The notes beneath the pieces were generated by a model, which saw nothing but the letters and a program-made list of their open reading frames with translations, was not told the origin of the DNA and made no database searches. Both the position numbers and the translations under genes were made by a program. This document shows positions 1-7,943 of a DNA stretch of 64,000 nucleotides, piece after piece; within the stretch, counting starts at the first letter, position 1, and every line of letters starts with the position of its first letter. The DNA comes from CAWABB01 sp963701735 (GTDB lineage Bacteria; Bacteroidota; Ignavibacteria; UBA10030; UBA6906): assembly GCA_963701735.1 (NCBI GenBank), contig CAVPBI010000023.1, forward strand, positions 290,013 to 354,012, written 5' to 3'.

Positions 1-1
1 G

Positions 2-613
2 GCACACCGCCCACTGACCATCCTCGCCCGACAGGCGTTCCTGCAAGACGAGCTCGCGGAGAGCGCCGCCGTCAAGCGGAAGATCTTCGAGCAGTGCGCG
101 GACAAGGTCCTGGGAGCCGTGGATGTGATCATCCGCGCGCTGAACGCGGACAAGAAGATCCTCTTCTGCGGCAACGGCGGCAGCGCTGCGGACGCCCAGC
201 ACCTGGCGACCGAATTCGTCATCCGCATGGACCCTGGAATCAAACGCCCGGGGATCGCCGCCATCGCCCTCACCACCGACACGTCCATGCTTACCGCCGG
301 CGCAAACGACATCGGCTACGACAACGTCTTCGCCCGCGCCGTGGAAGCTCTCGGCCGCGAGGGCGACGTCCTCGTCGCGATCAGCACCAGCGGCAAGTCG
401 GAAAGCGTCAACCGCGCCGTCCGCATGGCCGCCTCGCGACGCATGGCCACCATCGGATTCCTGGGCAAGGACGGCGGGGAAACCAGGTCGCTCGTCGACG
501 TTCCCATCGTCATCCCCTCCGACAACACGCAGCGCATCCAGGAGGGGCACATCACCATAGGCCACGTCATCGTCGGCCTCGTCGAACGCGAGATGTACGG
601 CGGCAATGAGTAG
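2..613 (+). CDS. gmhA: Phosphoheptose isomerase GmhA (5' end outside window)
   Basis: Converts D-sedoheptulose 7-phosphate to D-glycero-D-manno-heptose 7-phosphate, the first step of ADP-heptose synthesis for LPS core. The SIS fold is visible: the sugar-phosphate loop GNGGSAADA, the second loop STSGKSES and the C-terminal HITIGHVIVGLVE helix. The frame is open right to the left edge and reads family-like N-terminal residues (FLQDELAESAAVKRK) upstream of the first GTG at 119, so the true start lies at or before base 1. About 203 residues are visible, close to the usual ~190-200. It overlaps the next gene by 8 bases, so the two are probably co-translated. Confidence 0.93.
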   Translation, partial: AHRPLTILARQAFLQDELAESAAVKRKIFEQCADKVLGAVDVIIRALNADKKILFCGNGGSAADAQHLATEFVIRMDPGIKRPGIAAIALTTDTSMLTAGANDIGYDNVFARAVEALGREGDVLVAISTSGKSESVNRAVRMAASRRMATIGFLGKDGGETRSLVDVPIVIPSDNTQRIQEGHITIGHVIVGLVEREMYGGNE

Positions 614-2036
614 AGACCGGCACGGCGACACGGGGCTCCCGCTTCTGACAGTCCTGCTCGATGCATTCGCCATCGAGGGCGCCTTCCTCGCCTCCTACTG
701 GCTCCGGTTCAACAGCACACTCTTCGATACCCTCGGTTTCGTGCACGAGGCCGCCCCCCCGTTCCGGAGCTACGTGCTCACATCGTTCGTCATCGTGGCG
801 GCCTGGCTCATGCTGTTCCAGGCGCGCAAGATGTACGGCGTCCGGCGAGCCGTGAGCCTGTCGGACGAGCTTGTGAATGTCGTTCGCGTGATTTCGCTCG
901 GCATGCTGCTGGTCCTGAGCGCCGCCTTCTTCTACCGCGCGTTCTCATACTCGCGCGTCGTGGTGGTCCTGCTGTTCGTGCTCGCGATCGCCTTCGTGTT
1001 CGCCGGGCGCGTCCTCGTCCACGTGCTCGAGCGTCGCTGGCACCGGCGCGGCATCCACCTGCAGGACGCCGTCATCATCGGGACGGAACACCCCGCCGCC
1101 ACGCTCTACGAGCGGTTGCACATGCATCCGTCGTTCGGGTTCAGAATCACGGGATACTTCGGAAACGAGACACTTCCCCCGACCACCCCGCTCGGCAACG
1201 CTCCGTTGCTGGGAGGCCTCGCCGACGCCCCCGCGCACATCGCCCGGACAGGCGTGGACCTTGCGTTCCTCGCGATCCGGCCCGACGAGCACCCCGCGCT
1301 GGTCGACATCATCGCCCGGTGCGAGGGGTACAACATCACGTTCATGATGGTCCCTGACGTGCTCGAGATCATGACGAGCCGCGTCACGATGCACGAACTC
1401 GAGGGCATTCCGCTGCTGAAGATCAAGAGCGTCCCGTTCACGGCGTGGGGGCGCATCACCAAACGCGCATTCGATCTGGTCCTGGCGGGCGCCGCATCCG
1501 TCGTCGCGCTCCCCATCGGAGCGGTCATCGCGTTTCTGGTACGCCTGGATTCCCCCGGGCCGGTCTTCTTCAGGCAGAATCGCATCGGCCTCGACGGCCG
1601 CGAGTTTGCGATGCTGAAGTTCCGGTCGATGAAGCAGGGGTCGGAAGCCAGAGACCACGAGGCGGGACTGGGTGTGGCGAACGACCCGCGGCGTACGCGC
1701 CTGGGTGGAATCTTGCGGACCACGAGCCTGGATGAGCTCCCTCAGCTGTGGAACGTCCTCCGCGGAGACATGAGCCTCGTCGGCCCTCGCCCGGAGCGGA
1801 CACGGTATGTCGAGCAGTTCAGCGAGAGCATCCCGAAGTATCTCGACAGGCACCGCGTGAAAGCCGGCATCACCGGATGGGCACAGGTCAACGGGCTTCG
1901 CGGAGACACGTCGATAGAAGAGCGCATCCGGTACGATCTGTTCTACATCGAGAACTGGTCCCTGGCGTTCGACGTCAAGATCCTGCTCCGCACGCTCCGT
2001 GCGGCCATCAGCACACACGAATCGCGACCGTCATGA
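606..2036 (+). CDS. Undecaprenyl-phosphate sugar-1-phosphate transferase (WbaP/WcaJ type)
   Basis: Membrane initiating enzyme that loads the first sugar phosphate onto undecaprenyl phosphate for O-antigen or exopolysaccharide. The 476 residues show hydrophobic N-terminal segments (about 1-120), a CoA-binding-like middle domain, and a C-terminal bacterial sugar transferase domain from about residue 284 (KRAFDLVLAG, SPGPVFFRQNRIG, LKFRSM, DELPQLWNVLRGDMSLVGPR, GITGWAQVNG). ATG at 606 overlaps the gmhA stop. Its own TGA overlaps the next ATG as ATGA. The sugar specificity cannot be read from sequence. Confidence 0.92.
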   Translation: MSRDRHGDTGLPLLTVLLDAFAIEGAFLASYWLRFNSTLFDTLGFVHEAAPPFRSYVLTSFVIVAAWLMLFQARKMYGVRRAVSLSDELVNVVRVISLGMLLVLSAAFFYRAFSYSRVVVVLLFVLAIAFVFAGRVLVHVLERRWHRRGIHLQDAVIIGTEHPAATLYERLHMHPSFGFRITGYFGNETLPPTTPLGNAPLLGGLADAPAHIARTGVDLAFLAIRPDEHPALVDIIARCEGYNITFMMVPDVLEIMTSRVTMHELEGIPLLKIKSVPFTAWGRITKRAFDLVLAGAASVVALPIGAVIAFLVRLDSPGPVFFRQNRIGLDGREFAMLKFRSMKQGSEARDHEAGLGVANDPRRTRLGGILRTTSLDELPQLWNVLRGDMSLVGPRPERTRYVEQFSESIPKYLDRHRVKAGITGWAQVNGLRGDTSIEERIRYDLFYIENWSLAFDVKILLRTLRAAISTHESRPS

Positions 2037-2327
2037 TCCCGCTCGTCGTCTTCTACATCCACGTTGTCGCCCTCGACGGCAGTCTTCACCAAGCGCTGGC
2101 AGGAAGATGGAACCGGCGAGGGAGTCCTCGCGGTCTTCTTCATGGCGTTGATCTTCTTCGTGGGCTGGGGGATCAGCAGCTTCATCCTGAAGCTGTTCGT
2201 GGACCAGGCAGGATTCGGACCCGGGCTCGACCGGGACGCGCTCTCGCTCCTCCTGCTGACGATCGTCGAGGGGGGATTCTACTACGTATTCTTCTTCCGG
2301 GGCGGGGGTGGCGCCGCGAGCCGCTAG
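2033..2327 (+). CDS. Small conserved membrane protein, frameshifted
   Basis: Function not recognised. The ATG at 2033 forms an ATGA overlap with the preceding stop and encodes MIPLVVFYIHVVA. The rest of a plausible protein (VFTKRWQE, then two hydrophobic helices with FFVGWGISSFILKLF, ending at 2327) is in the next frame, open only from about 2037. Reading through needs one base skipped near 2070-2092. The combined product would be about 97 residues with two or three membrane helices. An indel in the sequence or a real mutation would both explain this. A TTG-initiated product from 2064 is the alternative but lacks the N-terminal helix and the coupled start. Confidence 0.6.
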
Positions 2328-2911
2328 CGGGCCTTCGCCTTCAGCGTGACCGTGCAAAGCTGATCGGACGGCCTGGCGGCTCGAAGGGGCTCGAACTTCC
2401 ACTGCTTGATGCGGGCCACAGCGGTCCGCTCGAATGCGGCATTCTTTCCCTTCACCACCTTCACACTCCGCACTTTCCCGTCCGGCGCAACCATGACCTT
2501 GAACGACGCGGTAACGTCTCCTGCCAGCGGCCCCGGAAGCGTCGGCAGCGTTCCCGCAGTCTTCCTCCGGCCTGCCCCTTTCTGCCAGGAGAGCATCAAA
2601 ATCGGAGTGACCTCCGTTCGTGCGGCCGGCCGCGCGGCGACTCTGGGAGGGTCGTCCGGACGAGCGTCAGCCGCGCTCTCCTTTCCGACTGAGACCGGAT
2701 CAGGCATGACAACGGGTGGAGTCACCGTATCGCGGGTGGCGGGGATGGAAGATGTGAGGGCAGGATCAGTCTCGGGCTCGGGCGACGCGTCCAGCGCGTG
2801 GGCGATGTCTCCTCCCCCGACCGCCCACAGCGAGAGGCAGCCCAGGGCCACGACATGCAATCCTATCGTGAGCAAGCCGGCGACAAGGGATGACCGCTTC
2901 ATACGGACCAT
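2324..2911 (-). CDS. TonB-family energy-transducer-like protein
   Basis: A 195-residue protein with an N-terminal membrane anchor (about residues 8-30), a Pro/Thr-rich periplasmic linker (about 40-110) and a C-terminal TonB domain (about 120-195: FKVMVAPDGKVRSVKVVKG, then FERTAVARIKQWKFEPLR). TonB proteins carry proton-motive energy from ExbB/ExbD to outer-membrane receptors. ATG at 2911 follows an AGAGGGA ribosome site. It lies 5 bases behind the ExbB-like gene in an apparent SPOR/ExbB/TonB operon. The last 4 bases overlap the convergent small membrane gene. Confidence 0.85.
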   Translation of the reverse strand: MVRMKRSSLVAGLLTIGLHVVALGCLSLWAVGGGDIAHALDASPEPETDPALTSSIPATRDTVTPPVVMPDPVSVGKESAADARPDDPPRVAARPAARTEVTPILMLSWQKGAGRRKTAGTLPTLPGPLAGDVTASFKVMVAPDGKVRSVKVVKGKNAAFERTAVARIKQWKFEPLRAARPSDQLCTVTLKAKAR

Positions 2912-2916
2912 TCCCT

Positions 2917-3654
2917 CTATCCCATTCCGGCCGGAGCCTTCGGCCGGAAGAACTCGTCCTCGCCGGGATCCACAGCCGGGAAGACGCCTCTCGCCGGCCG
3001 GTCGACAAGTCCGGAACGATCCCGTGCGACTTCGTGGAGCACCTGCACGAACTCGGGGACCAGGGACCGCCCGGAGGCACGCACCGCGTGCAGTTCCCGT
3101 CGCGCGATGAAAAGCCCGAGTGCGAGAAGGCCTCCGACGGCGGATCCGACGAACGCAGAGACCACGGCGGATGCGCTGGGAAGGAGAAGGCCCGCGGCCG
3201 GATCGCTGACCGGGCGGGTCAGTTCAAGCAGATCGACGAGCAGCGGGAGGAGTCCCGAGAGAAATGCGGCCACGGCTGCAATCACACCGATGGTGAGCGG
3301 CCGCTCCAGACGATCCACCTCATCGGCCCATGCGGACTCGGTCTCCCGCACGGTGTCCTGCATGCCGAGATCTGAACGCCCCACAGCATGGCCAAGGACT
3401 GCCGCCGCCCTGCCTTCGCACTTCGTCAGAAATGCGTGCACGTCCACGGATCCGCCGGGATTCCCTAGCGTCTTGATCTTCACCAGCAGGTCGTTCGCTT
3501 CCCGCTGCAGGTCACGCGCCGCAAGGAGACGCTCGATGATAATGAAGCTGCCGATCAGCGACGCAAAGAGAATCGGAAGCGCCCGCGCGCCGTCGCTCAG
3601 CAAGAGGTCGAGTGCTGTCAAGCCGCCACACTCCGAATCCTGAACGTTCCACAA
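2917..3654 (-). CDS. ExbB/TolQ/MotA-like channel protein, divergent
   Basis: 245 residues with three hydrophobic segments: around residues 25-42 (ILFASLIGSFIIIERLL), 120-143 (GVIAAVAAFLSGLLPLLVDL) and 162-188 (SAVVSAFVGSAVGGLLALGLF). The cytoplasmic stretch between the first and second helices is as in MotA/TolQ/ExbB. The usual GLLGTV-type motif is not visible, so the assignment rests on topology and on the TonB-like neighbour. TTG at 3654 is chosen because AAGGAG lies five bases upstream. No ExbD gene follows. Confidence 0.65.
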   Translation of the reverse strand: MWNVQDSECGGLTALDLLLSDGARALPILFASLIGSFIIIERLLAARDLQREANDLLVKIKTLGNPGGSVDVHAFLTKCEGRAAAVLGHAVGRSDLGMQDTVRETESAWADEVDRLERPLTIGVIAAVAAFLSGLLPLLVDLLELTRPVSDPAAGLLLPSASAVVSAFVGSAVGGLLALGLFIARRELHAVRASGRSLVPEFVQVLHEVARDRSGLVDRPARGVFPAVDPGEDEFFRPKAPAGMG

Positions 3655-3681
3655 GCCGCTCCTTCTCGGAACGGCTCATCT

Positions 3682-4353
3682 TCAATTCTGAGCAATCCAG
3701 GGCTCGGTCTCGGCAACCTGAGACACCTGACGGAGCGCCGACTGGGCATCCGCCATAGTCGCATAGCGACCGATGCGCACGCGGTACCAGGTATCACCCT
3801 CGACATTCCCTTCGACCACATACGCCGGATAGCCGGCCGCGGTCATCTTCGCCGCCTCTCCGTTCGCCTTCGCCTGTGTTTCCCACGATGACACCTGGAT
3901 GCTGTAGTTGCCGGTGCCTGTCGGGGGAAGTGAAGCGGCAACCGTCTTGGGATCGCGAGTTCGCACCGGTTTCTCCGTCGCCGGCGGAGTGATAGGCGGC
4001 TCTTGAGCTGCATCGGGAAGCGGCGTGCTCGGAGCAATCTGCTCCCCACCTTCGGGCTGCGTCGCGGCCTCCGTGCCCGACTCTTCCGGCGCCGGAAGAT
4101 CGGGCTCCGGAAGACCCTCTGATACCGCCACGGGCTTTGGACCCCAGAGGTGGATGACCTTCAACTGGTTCAGCGCGAAGACAACGCCCGCAACGACGAT
4201 GATGCCCAGGACGATCCAGAGGAGCGGGGAGATTCCCCCGCGGCCGCCCCCGTCCACATCGCGAAGCGTTGGAGGAGCTGGCGGATTTGTTTCAGAGTCA
4301 AGCGGTTCGGGTTCCGATTCCAGAGAATCGTCTTTAAGATTCAGCCGGGGCAT
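3682..4353 (-). CDS. SPOR-domain membrane protein
   Basis: 223 residues: an acidic cytoplasmic N-terminus, one membrane helix at about 42-63 (LLWIVLGIIVVAGVVFAL), a Pro/Glu-rich linker, and a C-terminal SPOR domain (about 148-220: YSIQVSSWETQAKANGEA, then WYRVRIGRYATMADAQSAL). SPOR domains bind denuded glycan strands of septal peptidoglycan, so a cell-division or envelope role is likely. A strong GGAGGA ribosome site precedes the ATG and a good promoter lies about 190 bases upstream. It heads the operon with the ExbB-like and TonB-like genes. Confidence 0.88.
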   Translation of the reverse strand: MPRLNLKDDSLESEPEPLDSETNPPAPPTLRDVDGGGRGGISPLLWIVLGIIVVAGVVFALNQLKVIHLWGPKPVAVSEGLPEPDLPAPEESGTEAATQPEGGEQIAPSTPLPDAAQEPPITPPATEKPVRTRDPKTVAASLPPTGTGNYSIQVSSWETQAKANGEAAKMTAAGYPAYVVEGNVEGDTWYRVRIGRYATMADAQSALRQVSQVAETEPWIAQN

Positions 4354-4731
4354 GCCTTGTTCCTCCTATGCATGTTGAATGGGTTCGCTTCTGCCGATCC
4401 TGCTCACCGTCACGCCGCATCAATCGCCGATCTGGCTGCCGGGATGACGCCCGAAGCGTTCGCCAGAAGGGCATTCAGGGCGAGCTGCGTGCTACAACTG
4501 AGACTTAAAGTGTTTTCTAAATTCCTCCCCGTAACGGCTTAATTTAGGTTTTGGGACTCTTGAAGTCAAGGAATTTCGCTCGAAAAGGCGAGGAATAATG
4601 ATGGGAGATGGGTGACCCGATCCGGGCAGGCCAGTCCACGCATGATGAATGCGGCACAAGCAAGATCCGATGCTGCGACCACCCCGAGAGACCGACTCAC
4701 CTGCCGATGGCATCATGGCGGCCGAGATGCC
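4354..4731. other. Intergenic region between SPOR gene and sigma-like gene
   Basis: About 380 bases without a convincing gene. It is AT-richer than its surroundings between about 4505 and 4605, where a minus-strand promoter is found. A 74-codon minus-strand frame here (4492-4716) has basic, low-complexity content, no ribosome site and no recognisable features, so it is not called. No clear terminator hairpin with a T-run is visible after the sigma-like gene. Confidence 0.6.
4541..4569 (-). promoter_or_regulatory. Sigma-70-type promoter for SPOR/ExbB/TonB operon
   Basis: On the minus strand, TTGACT (4564-4569) and TAAATT (4541-4546) are separated by exactly 17 bases. Transcription would start near 4534 and leave a leader of about 180 bases before the SPOR-protein ATG. 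Confidence 0.6.
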
Positions 4732-5499
4732 TCATAGAATCAACCAGAGGACGATCAGGGCGACGACGAGGACCACGCCGAGTATCAGGAGCGTCCTGCT
4801 GCGGCCCCGGGACAGTTGACGGCGATCGCGGAGAGCCTGCCGCACGGACACGGTAAAATGCCAGGGCGCGGATTCCCATCCCATCCCGCGGAGCTCCTCC
4901 CGGAGCTTTGATTCATCGGTCGCCCTGCGGGGATCGAGCGGAGGACCGTACGCCTGGTGGGCTTTCAGGAATTCGCGAGAGGCGCGAGCGAGGGCGTCGG
5001 GGAATGCTGCAGACTTGATGCCGAGGATGAACGCGGCCTGCTCGTCCGTCAGGCCCATCACGTCAATGAGGACGAGCACTTCGCGTGAGCGGGTGGGAAC
5101 CGCGGCAAGGACCCACTGGAGCTGCGACGACCGGTCTGCCGGGACGATTCTCGCGCCACATGCCTTCAGCTCCTCGGCCTGTTCGGCGGCGGCTTTGGGC
5201 GAATGTGCCACGTCGGGTCGCCGGCCTTTGCACGCATCCCGGGCAACGTCGAGAGCCATGCGGTACATCGCCCCCCGAATTCCGTGCGACGGCTTCGTGC
5301 CGCCGAGCCCCCTGAACCATGTAACGAACCCCTGGACGAGCGCCGATTCGGCGCGCTCGCGGTCGCCGGTCAGGCGGACGACGCACGTGAAGAGAACGTC
5401 CTTGTATCCGTCCAGTAACCGGTCGCGGGCAATCTCGTCCCCCTCTCGCGCAGCCCTGGCGAGGTCCTCATCGGGCACATCGGCAAAGGGATAGATCAT
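4732..5499 (-). CDS. ECF-sigma-like protein with C-terminal membrane anchor
   Basis: 255 residues. Residues ~10-95 resemble sigma region 2 (DEDLARAAREGDEIARDRLL, AMYRMALDVARDACK). Residues ~125-178 resemble region 4 with a helix-turn-helix (VPTRSREVLVLIDVMGLT, EQAAFILGI). The remaining ~75 residues end in a strongly hydrophobic helix at the extreme C-terminus (LLILGVVLVVALIVLWLIL). A sigma-like protein with its own membrane anchor is unusual. It may be a membrane-held regulator or a sigma domain fused to an anti-sigma-like tail. The ATG at 5499 has GGAGAG upstream. It follows holA by 74 bases. Confidence 0.7.
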   Translation of the reverse strand: MIYPFADVPDEDLARAAREGDEIARDRLLDGYKDVLFTCVVRLTGDRERAESALVQGFVTWFRGLGGTKPSHGIRGAMYRMALDVARDACKGRRPDVAHSPKAAAEQAEELKACGARIVPADRSSQLQWVLAAVPTRSREVLVLIDVMGLTDEQAAFILGIKSAAFPDALARASREFLKAHQAYGPPLDPRRATDESKLREELRGMGWESAPWHFTVSVRQALRDRRQLSRGRSRTLLILGVVLVVALIVLWLIL

Positions 5500-5512
5500 A
5501 TCCGCACTCTCC

Positions 5513-5588
5513 GACGGGACGGTCAGTGGACCGGGACGGTCAGTGGACCGGGACGGTCAGTGGACCGGGACGGTCAGGCGACCGGGAC
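5513..5588. repeat. 17-bp tandem repeat, about 4.5 copies
   Basis: The 17-base unit GGTCAGTGGACCGGGAC occurs four times head to tail (5521-5537, 5538-5554, 5555-5571, 5572-5588), the last with two changes, after a partial copy from 5513. Each unit contains TCAGTGGACC. The array fills the gap between holA and the sigma-like gene. Its last copy contains the holA stop codon (5574-5576). Confidence 0.9.
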
Positions 5589-6599
5589 GGCCGGCCCGAC
5601 CAGGCTGACAATCGTCGACGAAAGAATCTGCCTGTGGTCTTCGCCGGACGTCTTCATCCGCTCGTCCGCGCGGGCAAGCCGGCAGAACGCGTTCTCGACC
5701 TCACGCCGCGAGAACCCCGCGGCCGCATCGATGTACTCTCTCACAAAGAAGCTGCTGACGCGGATCTCAGAGGAGATGTCCCGGTCAGAGGTGCCTTTGC
5801 GCTTCAACTCCTGCACCTTCAGCAGCGACACGAAGTACGACGTCAGCATGACGAGGATGAATGTCAGCGTCTCGCCGCCGTCGAGCATATGCTCCCCGAT
5901 CTCGAGGGCCCGCCCGGCGTCACGATGGCCGATCGCGCGCTGCAGCTCGAAGATGCTGAATTCTCTCGAGAGGCCGACGACTTCAGCGACCTCATCGGCA
6001 CCAATCGTGCGCTTCTTCCCGAGGTATGTGTAGAGCTTCTCGAGCTCGTTGTCCAGGGCGCGCAGGGAGGTCCCGACGTACGCCTGGAGGACCCGCGCCG
6101 CTTCCGGGGTGATCTCCCATCCGGACGCCGCAGCACGCGCCGCAATCCAGCCGGGGATGTGATTCCCGTACAGGGGCTTGCATTCGACGACAACGCCGGT
6201 CTTTCGCGCCACGGTATAGGGGCGCTTCCGGAGATCGGCGGACGCGGCGACAATGACGAAGACGGTTGTCGGCGACGGGGATTCCAGATAGGCACCGATG
6301 GCCTCGAGGTCTTTGGCGGAGCACCGCTCGACCTCGCGAAGGATGACCCCCCTGCGGTCTGCCATGAGCGGGAATGCAGAGGCGACTGCGGCTATGTGAC
6401 GGCCGTCCTCTTCTCCCCCGCGGAAGATGTCCAGGTTGAACCCGCGGTGATCGGGGTGCACGGCGGCGTCAAGGATCGCCCTCAACGCCTCTTCCACGAG
6501 GAAGTCTTCTTCCCCGTGGAGGAGGTAGACTGACGCCGGCTCGCCCTTCGCAAGGGCCGCCGTCAGCTCAGCTACGCTCAGGCCGTCTTTCGCCGCCAT
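5574..6599 (-). CDS. holA: DNA polymerase III delta subunit (clamp-loader wrench)
   Basis: 341 residues matching HolA in length and architecture. The N-terminal nucleotide-fold domain starts with VYLLHGEEDFLVEEAL, followed by TTVFVIVAASADLRKRPY. The middle has the conserved TSLRALDNELEKLYTYLG helix, and a C-terminal helical collar domain includes ELQRAIGHRDAGRALEI. The delta subunit opens the beta clamp within the clamp-loader complex. It lies between a cyclophilin gene and the sigma-like gene. The 3' end runs into the 17-bp repeat array, so the last residues (VGPAVPVA) are encoded by repeat DNA. Confidence 0.92.
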   Translation of the reverse strand: MAAKDGLSVAELTAALAKGEPASVYLLHGEEDFLVEEALRAILDAAVHPDHRGFNLDIFRGGEEDGRHIAAVASAFPLMADRRGVILREVERCSAKDLEAIGAYLESPSPTTVFVIVAASADLRKRPYTVARKTGVVVECKPLYGNHIPGWIAARAAASGWEITPEAARVLQAYVGTSLRALDNELEKLYTYLGKKRTIGADEVAEVVGLSREFSIFELQRAIGHRDAGRALEIGEHMLDGGETLTFILVMLTSYFVSLLKVQELKRKGTSDRDISSEIRVSSFFVREYIDAAAGFSRREVENAFCRLARADERMKTSGEDHRQILSSTIVSLVGPAVPVA

Positions 6600-6623
6600 G
6601 CGTGTCCCGGTCAGGTCGACGGA

Positions 6624-7235
6624 CTACCGCGGCACCGTCTGCTGCTTCATGCGAACGGAATCGATGACGACGTCCGTCTTCGGACGGCCGTCGTTCGCCC
6701 CCATCTCCGGGGTGATCTCCACCGCCCCGATCCGATCGACGACGTCCAGGCCGCTCACGACGCGGCCGAAGATCGTGTACGCCTTCGGCAGCCGGGGAGC
6801 GTCCTGGAGCATGATGAAGAACTGGCTGGTATTCGTGTTCGGCCCGCGATTGGCCATCGCGACGGTTCCGCGGACATATCCTGTCTTGAACGATGGGGCT
6901 GCCGGGTTGAGCTCGTCCTCGAACTCCTTCCCATAGATGCTCTTCCCTCCCCCACCCGTCCCGGTCGGATCGCCGCCCTGGATGACGAAGCCCTTCGCGA
7001 TGCGATGGAACTTGATCCCGTCGAAGTACTTCTGCTCCGCCAGCTTCACGAAGTTGTCCACCGTGCGCGGCGCGTCGTTGCGGTAGAGCTCGATCTCGAT
7101 CGTACCCATCGAGGTCGCCATCACGGCGACTTCAGCGGTTCCCTTGTCTGCTGTCATATTCTCGGACTTTCCGCAGCTGATGAGTGTCAATCCCAGAGCA
7201 AGAGATGCCGCTCCGGCAAGAAGAAAACGGTTCAT
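6624..7235 (-). CDS. Cyclophilin-type peptidyl-prolyl isomerase, lipoprotein
   Basis: 203 residues. It begins with a lipoprotein signal whose lipobox is LISC (MNRFLLAGAASLALGL, then LISCGKS), so it is probably anchored in the periplasm. The cyclophilin domain covers about 40-200 with FHRIAKGFVIQGGDPTGTG, GTVAMANRGPNTNTSQFFI and AYTIFGRV. It should catalyse proline cis-trans isomerisation during folding of exported proteins. The ATG at 7235 is chosen for its signal peptide and a GGAG site eight bases upstream. The frame stays open further upstream, but that part does not look like protein. Confidence 0.92.
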   Translation of the reverse strand: MNRFLLAGAASLALGLTLISCGKSENMTADKGTAEVAVMATSMGTIEIELYRNDAPRTVDNFVKLAEQKYFDGIKFHRIAKGFVIQGGDPTGTGGGGKSIYGKEFEDELNPAAPSFKTGYVRGTVAMANRGPNTNTSQFFIMLQDAPRLPKAYTIFGRVVSGLDVVDRIGAVEITPEMGANDGRPKTDVVIDSVRMKQQTVPR

Positions 7236-7257
7236 TGGTGTGCTCCATGAGATGTGA

Positions 7258-7942
7258 TCAGAAGAGGTATGCGAAACCGAGCCGGGCGCCCGCTCCGAAC
7301 CAGTGGAGCGTGGGGTCCTCAATGTTCACGGCAGGGCTCTGCCCGCCGGCGTCCTGGAGTGATCCCATGAGCTCCCACTGCGCCTGCACGCCGAGATACA
7401 TGTAGAGACTCTCCCCCAGCGCCGTGTTGCCTTCCATCTCTATCACAATCCCGGCGCCTGAGGCCTTGTACTCCTTGTCCAGCGTCGAAAACTTCTCCCG
7501 CAGCGAGCCCCAGTGATAGCCTCCGCCCAGGCCGGCCTTAAGGCAATAGAGCCCGGCGTCATGGAGGACATACTGGACGACGCACCGACGGGAGATGGGC
7601 GCTGAGCGTGTACTCCGCCGTCCCGTATTGCCCGGCAATGTTGTACGATGCGAGCACGTAGCCGTAGTCTGCCTTGATGAGCCAGGAGGCATCCAGGGGA
7701 ACGCTCACGTATCCGAAGAACTCCGCTGCCGCCTTGAACGACGAGACCTGTTCCAGCGCCCCGGGTGTGCTGTTCACGATGTTCACGACGTCCGTCGCAT
7801 TGATGGCGACGACACCCAGGCCTGCCCCGATGCCGGGGCGAACGGCGGTCGTCGGCGCGTCCGCGGGAGACGGTCGCTGGGCATGCAGCGTGTGCGTGCC
7901 CGCCACGAGTGCGATCAGACACAACAGCACGGTCGGCCGCAA
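7258..7942 (-). CDS. Outer-membrane beta-barrel-like protein, frameshifted
   Basis: TTG at 7942, with GGGAGG upstream and only one base after the preceding stop, starts a signal peptide (MRPTVLLCLIALVAGTHTLHA). It is followed by strand-like repeats (GIGAGLGVVAIN, FFGYVSVPLDASWLIKADYGYVLASY). The C-terminal half (VVQYVLHDAGLYCLKAGL to a final FGAGARLGFAYLF) is in another frame. Dropping one base at 7582 joins them as LPSV-VVQYV. The terminal Phe and alternating pattern are typical of small outer-membrane barrels. The exact family is not recognised. A longer start at 7984 would overlap the upstream gene. Confidence 0.65.
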
Positions 7943-7943
7943 G

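Noticed and set aside
4492..4716. A 74-codon minus-strand gene upstream of the SPOR gene
   Set aside because: No ribosome site, unnatural composition, and it overlaps the promoter used by the SPOR gene.
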